DNA from: Gnetum montanum
Taxonomy: Eukaryota; Streptophyta; Gnetopsida; Gnetales; Gnetaceae
Length of the DNA stretch: 64,000 bases
Assembly (NCBI GenBank): GCA_015680685.1
Contig: MNCI01006604.1
Span: 248,001 to 312,000 of the forward strand
Direction: 5' to 3'
Shown here: positions 11,593-23,871 of the stretch, one piece after another
How positions within the stretch are numbered: position 1 is the stretch's first letter
Layout of the letters: the number at the start of each line of letters is the position of its first letter
Notes under the pieces: generated by a model
What the model was told of the DNA's origin: nothing
The model's input: only the letters and a program-made list of their open reading frames with translations
Database searches by the model: none
Made by a program: the position numbers and the translations under genes

Positions 11593-12476
11593 TGATAAAT
11601 AGTGAGCGTTTACTACACCCAACCATATAAAGCACTACCATGTACTCATGATTTGGTCAAATTCTATGGACTTATTTACCTAAGCGACTAATATTCTTAG
11701 ACAATGAATGATGTAGTTGTGAGTCATTATATTTCCAATTCATAATTTTGTTAATCAATGCATATGGTTAAGTATGGTTGAGGCATAAGATTTTTATTTT
11801 TATTTTTTTTTATTTTCTCCTACTTACTAAATGATTAAATAAATAAAGATTTAATGTCTAAATTAACTAACTAATTAACTACTTCATTAACTAACTAGCC
11901 TAATGTAGAGTATCTATTCCCACTTTTTGTACATATTCTAAACATATATTAACACCACTACCTTACTAATTATATACTACTGGGTGTACCCTGTATCGAC
12001 TATTGGTATTAGCAAGTGTTAATATACTAAGCTCAAAGTGGTTGTACTCACATTGCTTATGAGCTATAATATTAATTGCCTAATAATAAGAAAGTAAATT
12101 ACATGTACAATAAGTTGTTAAAAAGTGAAGTTATGCTAGTCCAAGTGTTGTAATAAATAGAAGAAATCTTTATTTTATTTCCATTAATGAAAATTTTTCT
12201 AGGTACAGATGCACTTGAATAAGATTTCATACAATCACTTAAATCCATCCTACGAGCACTCAAAGAAAAACTACTCTAGCTTCTATGAAAAGAATATATA
12301 GAAATTTTTCTAAGGAGATGACCAAAAGGTTTCATAAATGTAAGGGGTATGTATATTTATATAGGCAATGCCTATGTTGGTGTTGATGTACCTACATTAA
12401 TGCATCCTACGATACATCAATGGGGTTTCATCAACAAGCTTGCATCTATGTAGCCTATCTTATTAATGATTCATCA
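11593..12476 (-). repeat. Family-2 LTR (5' LTR of the truncated copy)
   Basis: It starts 'tgataaatagtgagcg' where intact copies start 'tgatgagtggcgagg', continues with 'acacccaaccatat' and 'catgatttggtcaaattct', and ends '..gattcatca'. On the coding strand a TATA-like stretch lies near 12350-12362. Homology to the LTRs at 14212 and 20601 is clear in the first 150 bp and patchy later. Confidence 0.6.
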
Positions 12477-12699
12477 ATAATTGAATAGAACATTATAAGG
12501 GATGTGTTGGATATTTAAAAAGGAAATAATAATATTTAAGAAATTTAAAGTACATTAGATCATAGAAGAAAGAGCCAAAAGAAAATTCCCAATATCCAGT
12601 GTGAAGGGTTTCAGTGATAAGGTTTTCAGCAATAAGACTTTTAGCGTTGATCTGAGGTATCAAGGAGTTTTTCCTTGATATTATGTCCAATGCTACTAG

Positions 12700-13900
12700 A
12701 TTTCATAGGTGATCCTTCAGGTAGTACCACTTCTTCTTTTTCTTTTTACAAATTTCCTAATGATTTATATGAATCTATTACTCAAGAAACTTTTAGAAGT
12801 TATGTTTTTATATAAATTTTAAATTATTTACCTCATTTATCAAGTCTTTTAAATATTTTAAATTTAGTTTGGAAAGATCAAGGTTTGAATGTTTTCCATG
12901 CTTGTTATTTATCAAACTCATTTTTTCTAGTAGAAGTTGTTAATTCGATAATGGTTTCTAAGACCCTTGATATTGATGTTTTCAATCATCATCATGCTTT
13001 ATTGATTTTTCCAAAGTGGACTTCCTCTTGTAATCCAACATCTCTTGAATTTTGAAAGGCTCCTTGTTTTTTTAAATTACCAAATATTTCAATATTTTTT
13101 AAAAAAGTTGAAAGGAATATTGTCCCTTGTATTGGACAAATCAAACATTCTAAAACCCTCACTATAGCTAGCACTTTTCAAATACTTAAATATATGGTTG
13201 AAGTGGTTCTTGATTTTCTTAAATAAGAAATTCATCTTCATATTGGTAGAATTAATTTTTCACAAAAGGTTATTTATACAATCTTTCAAAGTCATATCAC
13301 TATTATCATCAAAAGGGTCACATATTTAATTCATGTCCTTTTATGCTATCAAAAGAGGCAATGTAAACACGTCAAAGGGAAGTTACTATAAATGCCACTA
13401 AGGTCTCTTCTACAAATGTTATAAATCCTACTAAATTTTTTTCTATAGATGCTAAAAATCCTAGGATGATTTTTTCTGCTAACATTTCAACAATTAGCCC
13501 CCCTCTTTCTTTTACTATTGTTCAATAGAAGCTATCTTCAAGGAAATTTCCAATAAAATTAGTTTCAGAAACCTTTTTAATAGCTAAGGAGAGACAAATA
13601 TATGTTTCTTAGATTTTACAAAATCTTATTATTGATTCACATGATTTTCAATTAATTCTTAATAATAAAAGAATATCAAAGTCTATCTATTGTTTTTTGC
13701 ATGTTAAATCTTTAAAATGGTTAACATGTTCAAGATATTTGAACTACTAATAATTTATTTTCAGTTATTGGTCAAGATATGAAGACAATATCTTTTGATA
13801 AGGTTGATTATATTAATAGGGCATGGGATTCTTCTTCCTCCATCCACTAATCCTTTCATAGAATGTTCAATTTCCTATCCTAGAGGAAAGTCTTTTTAGG
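12700..13900 (+). pseudogene. LINE ORF1 remnant (DUF4283-type RNA-binding region)
   Basis: Plus-strand translation gives a recognisable but broken series: 'GLNVFHACYLSNSFFLVEVV', then 'HHHALLIFPKWTSSCNPTSL' with 'EF*KAPCFFKLPNISI' after it, and later 'EIHLHIGRINFSQKVIYT'. This order matches the N-terminal domain of ORF1 proteins in plant LINEs, which bind element RNA. Several stops and frame changes are present. No endonuclease or reverse transcriptase follows before the LTR at 14212, so it is an isolated fragment. Confidence 0.55.
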
Positions 13901-14019
13901 ATTGGTTGTAAGGATAAAAATTTAAAAATACAATCCAGCAATAATTTATTCTTTTCTTTTTATTGATTTGGAGTTTCTCTTCTCTTTAGTACTTCTATAA
14001 TTTTATACTCTGGAATTTT

Positions 14020-14070
14020 ATTTTTAATATATATATATATACATACATGTGTGTGTGCGTGTGTGTATGG
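14020..14070. repeat. TA/TG microsatellite
   Basis: (TA)n grades into (TG)n. The sequence just downstream ('aagcccaacaattttgg' and 'ttaggttttcatcctt') is shared with 48930-49065, also next to a (TA)n run, so the two are copies of one unnamed repeat. Confidence 0.7.
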
Positions 14071-14211
14071 GTTTAACACCCTCTAAAGAAAAAGCCCAAC
14101 AATTTTGGAGATGCCTTCTTAGGTTTTCATCCTTACAACTAATTTTGAAAACATCCTCTCTAGAGTAGGAAATGGAGGAGATGTTAGAACCCCTAAATAA
14201 TTGTAATATCG

Positions 14212-15193
14212 TGATGAGTGGTGAGGTACCCCTACACTCAACCATAAGAAACAAGCGTAGCATGTGCAATCCATTCGAACTCCGCAGACTAAATTCCTAA
14301 ATGCCCCATGAAACACTTGGGGTTAATCATTCATTGTCTTCCCAGACTTACTTGTTGTTGTCACGGTGTATGGTTAAGTAAGTCTTAGGTATATGATTTT
14401 TATGGTCTTTTATGGTTTTTCTCCTATGCTATCAAGGTGAAGGGTTGAGAGAGCTAACTAACTTTAACTAAGGACTAAGTCTAAATTAACTAGCATCAGC
14501 ATCTGTTCCCACTTACTATACACACCCTGAACTATGCAACTGTGGCTACCAAACGCTAATCGTTACTGGGATCACCACACATAATGCACGTGCTCGAAGT
14601 GGTCGTACTGAGGCACTTAACTAGCCTAAACATGATGAGCATCTGATTCCTTGACTATCCATACACATCCGTAGATGCTCGTAATTAATTCGTACTCATC
14701 CCGCATTCTAGGAGACAAGGGTGAGAGAATCTAATCACGTTGAGTAGCCGATTCCTTGATTAGTCGTATACATTCATCAATGCTCGTAATCAAGTCGTAC
14801 TCATGCCGTTCTAATGCAGGTAATAAATAATAGGTAGGAAATAAAATGTAATAAAACCTATTCCATGCATTGCAAGGTTTATCCAAAAAGCTTGTCTTTA
14901 TTGTTGTACACAACTTGCGTTTAGGTACGAAGCTATTCGAATAAAGATCCGTTCACTTGGGGACTCCTACTGCAAGCACATGGAAAATATTCTATCTCTG
15001 GAGTGATCAAATTGCTAGAGTTTTCCTACTTTAAGCCTAGGATGATAAATGAGGGGAGTGCCACCTCTTATTTATAGATTTGGCAGTGGACCGCAATATC
15101 ATGTACACGATATCGCAGGGGACGACACAATATCACGACGGCCATGATATCGTGTATGCGATATCGCGGTGCATGCAATATCGCGTCTCATCA
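14212..15193 (-). repeat. 3' LTR of the family-2 element
   Basis: It begins TGATGAGTGGTGAGG and ends GTCTCATCA, matching 20601-21568. On the coding strand the first 100 bp hold a cluster of GATATC-like palindromes (15095-15190), followed by a TATA box near 15062-15072 (CTATAAATAAG). A G-rich polypurine-like stretch (GGTCATGGCGGTA) abuts it on the interior side. Confidence 0.85.
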
Positions 15194-17280
15194 TACCGCC
15201 ATGACCAAATGAAAACTTGTGCTTGAGTTTCTTACAATAATATCAGCTAGGTATGGAATTATTGAGGGGAATGGAACTAATGGGATGACATGTGAATGGA
15301 TCATTATTACAAGACTTGACAAAATTGGTGTTCATGACAACAAGGGTGAACACCTTATTACAATGATATCAGGCCTTAGTTCACAGCTAAGAAAGAGAGA
15401 GAGAAAGAAGTGTTGCTGCTGCCAATGCCAAGATTGCGCCTTTGTTGTCCATCCGTAAGCGCATCATCGATCTTGCTCCTTGCATAACTGCTTCAACGCT
15501 GCTCCATTCCAAGTGTTTGCTCCAAAACCAATCCGTTGTTGCATGTCCACCATCTACACACACAACACAATCGTATATTAGCAAGGGTAATTGAATCATC
15601 ATGTAATTGATACCTTGGTTTAGTGTAAACTCATTGGCTAGGTTGTGGTATGGCTGATATGGATCAGGGAATATGTTACTGATGACTACCAAAGATGTAG
15701 GGGTTAGAAAGAAAATCAAAAAATTTGGGACTAGGTGAAAATCAAAAAAATTAGGCCCCATACCCCCATGACTAATCGCGAACCTCTGGTAGTGTTAGAA
15801 TGGAGAAAGAAAAGGAGTAAGAAAAATAGATAAAAAGGGACAACTATGGCATCGATGAAATGGATGTCAAGATGGAAATGAATAAAATAAATGAATTGCA
15901 AAATGTTAAGGGAAAGAATTTAAATAATGCTCCAAATAGGAGTGTCAGTGAGTCCTCCCCAAAGTAGGCTCATGCCCTTAATGCCTTGACAAACCCACAT
16001 TCAAAGAGTCCGTAGGCCCTGGGAATGTCATTTGGAATAAGAGTTAAAGTCTTAACTACAATAATTTACCAAAAATAAAACAATGCATCAACCAAAATAT
16101 ATACACTAATGATACAATCGGTAATGAGGTGAACAATGGAGATAAGGATGAAGAGAAGAGAATGGAATGGAATCCCAGGAACAAGGTGGTGTACAGCCCC
16201 TTGTGTGTTTGATGATTAATGTGACTTTGCAAATCTCATTCCAACTCCGGCCTCAAACCAACCACATCCAGTGAATTTGCATCAACACATTTGGTTAAAC
16301 CATCCTCTTGGACAACAAGAATGCACTCTCCAAGAGCCACCACCATTCCAACAAAATAAAGGAAAGAATGGGAAGCGAGAAGGGCCTTAGTTAGAGGGAA
16401 CACTTTTGGTTCCATAACTAGTGCTTGTAGCCCAAATTTATTCCATCTAAGGGGTGTGATTTGAATTCTCACTTAGTTTTTTTTTGTGTTTTATGTTTTT
16501 ATACATGAGAACCACACCATGCAAATACTTCTTATTTTTATTGTCTTAGCTTGCGATAATTGGGTAACATCGGAACAGCAAGAAAAATCAAGAAGAAACA
16601 TTCAAGCACCCAAGAGAATGACCAACACAAAAGCATCAAGTTCCCTTGATGTCACACCCTTTTCAATCCATGAGTCCTTCCTTAGTTTGAGAAATGCCCA
16701 GTCACCGATTCGTTAAAGTCCTTATTAGAAGGGGACTGTACATTTCCAAGCCGAGAGAAACCATAGATATTGGTGGATGGATGGATGAATTGGTCTCATT
16801 GCCTACCATATCAAAAGAAACATACCTTAGTATCAACATTGTGACTTAATGGTAACAACCAAACATTAGCAATCAATATGAAAACAGTTCATACCATCAT
16901 TTTGAACACTTATTATTGGACAAACTTACATGGTGGAACACACATACACACAAAATGGAAAAAGTATAACAATGTTGTAAAAAAAAAACTAGAAAAGTTA
17001 AAGAAATTTGTAAAAAAAAAAATTAGAAAAGTTAAAGAAATTTGTAAAAAAAAAATGTGTAAAACAAAAATGTTGTAAAAAATGTGTAAAAAAAATCGAA
17101 AAAGAACTAAGGGCCCCATATGATCAGCATAGGTGGCCATCTCCCCCATGATTGAGTGGAAAGGGAGAGATATGAAATAATGAGTGCCTATTTAAGTTTC
17201 TTAAAAGTGTTCAAATTCTCCCAAATGATGATCTTAGATTAAGGGGTGGCAATTGGCGATGCTCATATTGTAATGTATCT
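15194..17280 (-). other. 3' interior of the family-2 element, no pol domains
   Basis: Between protease and 3' LTR two minus-strand frames are open: 124 codons at 15387-15761 and 78 codons at 16236-16472 (starting MRIQITPLRWNKFGLQALV). Neither resembles a family I know. They could be decayed element ORFs or captured host sequence. A 34-bp tandem repeat ('agaaaagttaaagaaatttg', three copies, 16980-17070) also lies here. Confidence 0.4.
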
Positions 17281-17339
17281 ATGCCTTCATTGTTGGCATG
17301 GGTTTCCTCAGTTCATTCCATGCATATTTGTTTGCTCCT

Positions 17340-17870
17340 TCAAGTAGCTGTCAACCACGGGGTGTCTACTAATGGTTGGGTGGTTGCTACATACAGGCAT
17401 ATTTGTTTCAAATTTTCGTGGACACATCTATTACATGGAGGTACTTCCTCCATGTCATCACCCGATGAATCACTGTATGTGATGCATGAAACTTTCCTCT
17501 TCTCAAACTTTCTGCAAATGTTTATCTTAGAGATTTCCAAGAAAAGATCGTGGATCCTAAGGCATGCATCTACTGTGCTTAGTCATGCCCTTCCCATTAT
17601 AACTCGGAAGTCCCCTTCATTGTTGTTAACTTCAATCACCAAGAAATCAGCTGGGTAAGACCAACCACACACAATGGTAATGATGTCCTCCACCAATCCC
17701 AAGGGAATGGTAATGGACTGGTCTACCAACTCTAGTTGAATGTTGCTCTTCTTTTGTTGGGGTAGGTTCCAGGTGTGATACATCTCTTGTGAAACTAAGT
17801 TGAATCTAGAACCTAAGTCAAGAAGAGCCCTATGTGGTTTGTTCTTGGTGATCTACAAATAGATTAAGGG
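17340..17870 (-). pseudogene. Retropepsin-like protease, Athila type
   Basis: The minus strand encodes HRALLDLGSRFNLVSQEMYH with the catalytic D-x-G as DLG. Next come 'QLELVDQSITIPLGLVEDII' and 'YPADFLVIEVNNNEGDF', then the flap-distal block RVIMGRA, where a stop replaces the Trp expected after the Ala. This order is standard for Athila-like protease, which matures Gag-Pol. The DLG triad in place of DSG/DTG and the stop suggest an inactive copy. A Ser/Asp-rich tail with PPCNRC follows. Confidence 0.7.
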
Positions 17871-17899
17871 ACTTCCAAGTTCAGTTAGTTTCCTGGGAA

Positions 17900-20470
17900 G
17901 GTGGCCCACCTTGATCCAGTCAGTTATGATATGCGTTAACATAACCGTATGTGTTACGCTCTATTGGACTGAAGGGTGCTCTGAAGTGTTAGATGGTAAT
18001 GGAGGAGTGTACATGGCCTCAACCTCTTGTTGTTGCAAGAGTTTGTCTCGGCTTTTGATTCTGAAGTAAGGTCTTCTCTTTTTACAGTTGTCAGAACAAG
18101 TTGCAAGTTGGATATTTATAGCTCTCATAGCATGACGTTGCTGCGGTTGAGGAGGAATTTCCCCTTACATTGTTGGAGCAGGAGGTGTTATGGGAACTAC
18201 TTGTGGTGGAAGAGGTGTGGATGGATTAGGAGGATGGTGTGGGTATGGAGTGTCGTCTGGAGGAGAAGGAGTCCTTCTAAAGTACTCCTGAACTTGGTAG
18301 TGATAGTTGGGGGTTGTGTGACTCACAGAGTCACTTGGAGAAATTGGCTACTACACATAATATCCATAAGGGTAAGGCTGCCAGTAAGGGTACTGATGTT
18401 TCAGCGATGGCATCCCCCATGACTGTGGGTATTTCCATTGCTAATGCTGTCCGATGGGCTGTGGTGGAGTTCCACTTGGATAATACGTTAGTGGTTGGTG
18501 GAACTACCTTGGGTTACCTTGTGGATAAGGTAACCTTCGGGGTGTTTTCCATTGGTTGAGTCTTGGATTAAGCGCATACACCCCAGACTCCTATAGATGT
18601 GAGATGATGGGGCAACATCCCTTAGGATGGTCATAGGGGCAGATCTCACATCCACCGTCATTGTCTGTGTCAGAGTCCTTAGCCACATCGAAGTTAGTGA
18701 GTTTTCCCTTATCCTTGTTATGTTCAAGGCCTAAATCTCTCCACTTTTTCTTACCTTTGTCACTACTTTGTTCAACCTTAGACTCTTCTACAATTTTTAA
18801 GACAGTTTCAATTTTAGAGTCTAAGGAACTCCATACGTCATCTACCTTAGCCGCTATTTTGGTTGTGAATTTTTGAAACGGCAAGGTTTTTCTATTCACC
18901 AACTCTTCAAGTGGTGACTCATCCTCTTCATCACAAAATTTCACTCCCTTTTTTCAAAGGGAGGGATCGTGGTTGTATTCCTGTACACTTTCCCTTTTGC
19001 ATAGCTGATCTTCTTCTTTTGCTACTTGTTCCAACAAGCTATGTACTTCATGGGCTCTAAGTTTTGAGAGTCTCCCTTGGGAATAAGTTCCAAGGGTTCT
19101 TCTAGTTTCATGCCTAAGCCCATCCACGATGTGGTGAAGTTGATCCCATTGAGCGTACCCATAGCCCGGGCAATGATGTAACAATGTGTAGTAGCGTGCC
19201 ATGGTATCATCCAAGGGTTCATATATACCTTGTTTCCAGCCTTGAATCTTCTTACACAAATTGGACACTTTGGAGTACATCTGATACTTTTTGTTGAACA
19301 ATTCTAGCATCGTACTCCACCTCCTGGTGGTTTTCGATTCTAAGGACCGGTACCAGCTCTTTGCTTCCTTCGTGAGTATCCTTGGGAACAACTTAAGTTT
19401 TTGCCACTCATTTTCTATATTCTGCAAGGCACAGGCATCGTGGAATGCCTATAAATGATTTTGTGGATCAACATTATATCCCCCTTCAAATCGTGGGATG
19501 TTGTTCATGTCTAATCATTTGATTTGACTATCCTTTAAATGCCTTGTGGGAATCCTAACTGCCTCCATTATGTCAAGCATACATCAGGTTGCAAGTAGGG
19601 GCTCATCATGATCATCTCTTTCATGACACCTATGATGTTTGCGTTGTTTCCTACTCTTTCTATGTCCTTTCCCTCATCCTATCTCTCAACCTTCCTATCA
19701 AGGTCTTTCGTCTTCCTTACCTTTACCCTCACCGTTATGTTCACGAAGGCTTTGCCCAAATGTAGAAGGAGAGGATGAGTGATGGGATGAAGGATAAGAA
19801 CAAGGGGAGCCATCACCATGGTGATGTTTCTTACCTTCTCTTTGGCTGCTTCGGCCCCAATTGTGGTGACGATCTAAGTGCCCATCCTTAGCATAAGTGG
19901 TTGTTCCCTCTATGAATAGTTAGTGTTCACAGGCATCAGAACCAGGGATATGTATCTTTGATTGTAGGTTCTGATACCCAACGTCCTCATCATCATTATG
20001 ATGGGGAACATCTTTTGCTAAAGAACCCATGATAAGGGGTTCCTCATCTCCTATTTCACTAAGGACATGCGGGACCTTGCCCTTTAGCAGTGTATGTTGG
20101 CTCTCCTACCTTAAGTCTCTCATACGTTGGGCATCTGTGGGATAATAATCCCTCATTTCAAAGTCTTCTATAACATATTCAGCATATAGCTTGGTCATGC
20201 CTATCTATGCCAAGGCACGGAAAAGCATGTGAGAGATTGATTGATCTGGGCTAACACAAAGTTACCTTGCAAATCTCTCCATTACAGCTGTTCACCCTAA
20301 TGTAGAATAAAATTAAAATTAGGAATATACTCATCGGGATGAGTATATGTCATCTTCTATTGTTTAGGACTTGGCTGATTTTGGTTATGTGTTTTATCTT
20401 TCCGACTGTCTCGTGTGTGATCCTTAGGTGGTGAGTTGCTCTTATGAGAAGAAGGAATTTTTATCGGTGT
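17900..20470 (-). pseudogene. gag, Athila type (partly open)
   Basis: The longest frames are 18954-19427 and 18591-18944. The first holds the Gag core ('LFPRILTKEAKSWYRSLESK', then 'TMLELFNKKYQMYSKVSN', then 'DTMARYYTLLHHCPGYGY'). The second holds an acidic linker and a C-terminal C-E-I-C-x3-H-PKG-CC motif. Further upstream, toward 20470, the N-terminal part is frame-broken. It forms the particle that packages RNA. Collinear copies lie at 9510-11150 (minus) and 57889-60260 (plus). The PKGCC motif is shared by all three, so it was probably functional. Confidence 0.7.
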
Positions 20471-20581
20471 GCTAATTTCACTATTATATAAATTTTTTCT
20501 TGATTAACCCGAAGGTTCGTTAAGGCTCACAACAATGTGAGTGATATCCCTTATGTTCTATTCGGCGCACAAACACTTAGT

Positions 20582-20599
20582 TCCCCAGCAACAGCGCCA
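20582..20599 (-). promoter_or_regulatory. Primer-binding site, tRNA-Asp type
   Basis: The minus strand reads TGGCGCTGTTGCTGGGGA one base from the 5' LTR. Athila-like elements typically use the 3' end of tRNA-Asp (TGGCGCCGTTGCCGGGGA as the site); this copy differs by two C-to-T changes. Confidence 0.75.
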
Positions 20600-20600
20600 A

Positions 20601-21568
20601 TGATGAGTGGCGAGGTACCCCTACACTCAACCATATGAAACGAGTGTAGCACGCATGATTTGGTCGAACTCTGCAGAATAAATGCCTAAACGCCCCATAA
20701 AACACTTGGGGTTAATCATTCATTGTCTTCCCAGACTTACTTGTTTTTTTGACAGTGTATGGTTAAGTAAGTCCGAGGTATATGATTTTTATGGTCTTTT
20801 ATGGTTTTTCTCCTATGCTATCAGGGTGAAGGGTTGAGAGAGCTAACTAACTCTAACTAAGGACTAAGTCTAAATTAACTAGCGTCAGCATCCATTCCCA
20901 CTTACCGTACACACCTTGAACTATGCAACTGTGGCTACTAAATGCTAATCATTATTGGGATCACCACACGTAATGCACGTGCTCGAAGTGGTCATACTGA
21001 GGCACTTAACTAGCCCAAACGTGATGAGCAGCCGATTCCTTGACTAGTCGTACACATCCATAGATGCTCATAATCAAGTTGTACTTAACCTACATTCTAT
21101 GAGACAAGGGTGAGAGAATCTAATCGCGATGAGTAGCTGATTCCTTGATTAGCTGTACACATTCTTCAATGCTCGTAATCAAGTTGTACTCATCATGCAC
21201 TAATGCAAGTGATAAATAATAGGTAGGAAATAACATGTAATAAAACCTATTGCATGCACTACAAGGTTTATCCATAAAGCTCGTCTTTATTACCGTACAC
21301 AACTTGCATTCAGGTACAAAGCTGCTCGAATAAAGATCCGTTCACTTGGGGACTCCTACTACGGGCACATGGGAAATATTCTATCTCTGGAGTGATCAAA
21401 CTGCCAGAGTTTCCCTACTTTAAGCCTAGGATGATAAATGAGGGGAGTGACGCCTCTTATTAATAGATTTGGCAGCGGACCGTGATATCGCGTACACAAT
21501 ATCGCAGGGGACGACGTGATATCGCGACGGTTGCGATATCATGGTGCATGCGATATTGTGTCTCATCA
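20601..21568 (-). repeat. 5' LTR of the family-2 element
   Basis: Partner of 14212-15193 with the same TGATGAGTGG start and TCTCATCA end. The palindrome cluster on the U3 side is at 21480-21560. The interior boundary is fixed by the adjacent primer-binding site. Confidence 0.85.
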
Positions 21569-22013
21569 TATAGGTATACCCCAAGATATATAGTCCAATA
21601 AGAACTTTAGAACTCAACATTTCCTACAATAATTAAACCCATGACTTGTTTTTTCAAATCAAAAGTCTTACCACTAGGTTAATACCTCATTATTCTAGGG
21701 TAGGAAATGTATTAGGCCTTGCCCTTATTCAAAAGTGTTTTCATAAGTTTTCACTTCTTACTAAAGAATTTCCTATAACAAGAAAAAGAATATATTAATT
21801 AGAGATAAAGAAAAAATATCAATTAAATCTAAAAGCTTCCCATTCTTGAATCTTCAAAACAAAAAAAATTAATACCATAGTGATGAATCCTATTTTTCAT
21901 AAGCTCTAATGTTGGAGAAACTATGATATTGGGTACACAATATCAAGTATGTGATATCGTAGCCCAAGATGCAATATTGGGGATTTGATATCGTAGGGTT
22001 ACTCCTAGTGTAA
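21569..22013. other. Spacer with a family-2 LTR end fragment
   Basis: AT-rich and without genes. Its right part (21905-22005) has four GATATC/CAATATC-type palindromes, like the U3 ends of the family-2 LTRs (compare 39640-39720). I read it as a scrap of another LTR next to the family-1 composite. Confidence 0.4.
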
Positions 22014-23871
22014 TGACCAAAAACGTCGATGGCTGGAAACACCGAGAGGTTGTTAGGCGAACAATTTTAATCCTGTATCCATGTGAGGGCCATGATGGAT
22101 AAAAAATGGAAACAGGGTTCCCTGAATGGTCTAGTCGATCAAACAGGGACTTAGTCGGTGTCACTTAACCTTTCATAAACATGTAATGCAGAACTGATGT
22201 TTGTAATGTAATATAATAATTATTAAATGCAATGAAGTGAAAAATAATGTAAAATGCAATAATAATGAGTGGGAATGTAAAGAGAACAAGAGTTAGAAAA
22301 TGCACCACCTCAAGACTGCAAATTTACCTTGTTGAAGTGGATACAATCGATTGTGCAACACTGGGAAGCACAAAGATCCCAAAGGTAACCAGAATGTTCA
22401 AAGTAGGCCAACTATATTCTTGAACATGGACTCAAAAGCCAATAATGCAAAGTGCTACAAAGGCAATGGAAAAGAGCTAATAAAATGCCAAGTGAAAATG
22501 CCAACCGCTTAATTTTTTCAACCCTTTGAATTGCTAATTTTCCAACTGCTTAAATTGCCAATTTGCCAACAACAAATGCTAACAATGGCTAAAGTTGCCA
22601 ACAATGCTCAAAATTGCAAACCCCAAATAAATTTTTTCAACCAACCCTTGGAGCATTGCTCATCATGGTATTTACAGGGCCAAAAGCATGCGAGAAATGA
22701 GGTTTGGATGACATGTGTCTTGGTTGCACGAAATGCTGACGTGTCCATACTACATGAACATGCAAAGCCAGTTGTGAACCTGCCATGCTGCAATTACGTT
22801 GTCAAAACTGGAGATGCTGGAATCAAAAATGCCAACAATATAAATGAGGAATGAGGCACACTGAAGTAGCATAGCTACCTACTATCTTGTGCTATGCTAT
22901 GTAGCGTAGCATGTCAACATAGCATAGCAGTCTGCTCTGTTGTGCTACGCTAGGTAGCGTAGCATAGCATAGCCACTAGTTTGAAAAGAAAGTTTGTATT
23001 TGAAGTGAACCGCATCTTTTGAAGGCTTCGACGCACATCAAGTCATATTTTGTAGCACTTTTTTTGATTTGCATCTTTGCTACGCTACATAGCGTAATAG
23101 CTAGCTTAATTCGCAATACTTGTTGAAGTTGAAAATGCTTACTTAAAGCTCAAATTATATTAACAGCTGCAACTTTTTCCTTCTGTGAAGAGAGATATAT
23201 GAACTTGTTAAACTTGTATTTGACAGGCTCATTGCTGCTTTTAAATCATTGCTACACTGTGCTACGCTATGTAGCATAAGGCAACGTATTAGCTAGCATA
23301 TCCTACTGTTTTGCTCAATCTACCACTTTCTCATAAGAGAATTTTGTCAAAGGACTTGAATTCGAACAAGGCAACTGATTTTGAAGGCCAGAGTGCTTGC
23401 CTAGTGCAATTGGAATCACTAGGTAAGCTGGGCCTTTCTGTCTTGCCTTTACTATGCTATGTTATGCTACGTAGCGTAGCATAGCGTAGCGGTCTATGCT
23501 ACAACAATTTGTACTTGATCGCCTAAGCAACTCTCTTTTGAGGCCTACTATGCTACATAGCGTAGCGTAGCATAGCAAACTTCTTCACTAGAAAACTTGC
23601 CAAACTATTTTGCCCATCCTGAGCAATGCTAAAATCTCCATGCATGGTTTTTAAGTAACTTGTTAGTCGGGTGAATTGCCCAGGTGGGAAGGCTGGAGAG
23701 TCCATTAGGCCTGTCAACATTGGAAGTAGAAAATTTACCAAATTGGATAGTCTAAACTCATAGCATTCATTTCCTACTAAGCTGCCATGACGTTGCACTT
23801 GTGGAAATTCCTTGCTTGAATTCCAAGACCCTGGTGAACCAAGAGGGTCTTGAAATTTTTAGGGTGTTTCA
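22014..23871 (-). repeat. Long family-1 LTR with GCTAC palindromes
   Basis: The edges match the 590-1708 copy: 'tgaccaaaaacgtcgatggc' on the left and 'aaatttttagggtgtttca' on the right. At about 1.86 kb it is much longer than the other two. Between 22870 and 23580 it holds at least six clusters of (GCTAY)n followed by (RTAGC)n, for example 'tgctacgtagcgtagcatag' at about 23467, which can fold into near-perfect hairpins. Confidence 0.75.

Larger units (their letters stand above)
9500..12476 (-). mobile_element. Family-2 Athila-like element, truncated (gag plus 5' LTR)
   Basis: Minus-strand gag remnant (9510-11150), degenerate primer-binding site (11574-11591) and LTR (11593-12476), in the order of the complete family-2 copy at 14212-21568. 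No 3' LTR or pol is visible; the left end is lost near 9500 beside the family-1 element. The primer-binding site is far more decayed than in the neighbouring copy, suggesting greater age. Confidence 0.65.
14212..21568 (-). mobile_element. Family-2 Athila-like LTR retrotransposon, gag-protease only
   Basis: Two LTRs of 982 and 968 bp flank a minus-strand interior with a primer-binding site, gag and protease. The expected reverse transcriptase, RNase H and integrase are missing; the 2 kb after the protease has no pol motifs. The flanks 'tatcg' (left) and 'tatag' (right) could be a 5-bp target duplication with one change. The LTR copies differ at roughly one site in ten by eye, so the insertion is not recent. 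The layout is that of non-autonomous gag-carrying LTR elements. Confidence 0.85.

Noticed and set aside
14119-14316. 65- and 81-codon minus frames over the LTR edge
   Set aside because: They span a microsatellite and the LTR boundary; no element relative encodes a protein there.
15387-15761. 124-codon minus-strand frame as a host gene
   Set aside because: Low-complexity Phe/Pro start made of a short DNA repeat, no domain, within a retroelement interior.
18027-18559. 131- and 81-codon plus-strand frames
   Set aside because: Opposite strand of the collinear family-2 gag tail; Trp/Arg-rich with no domain.
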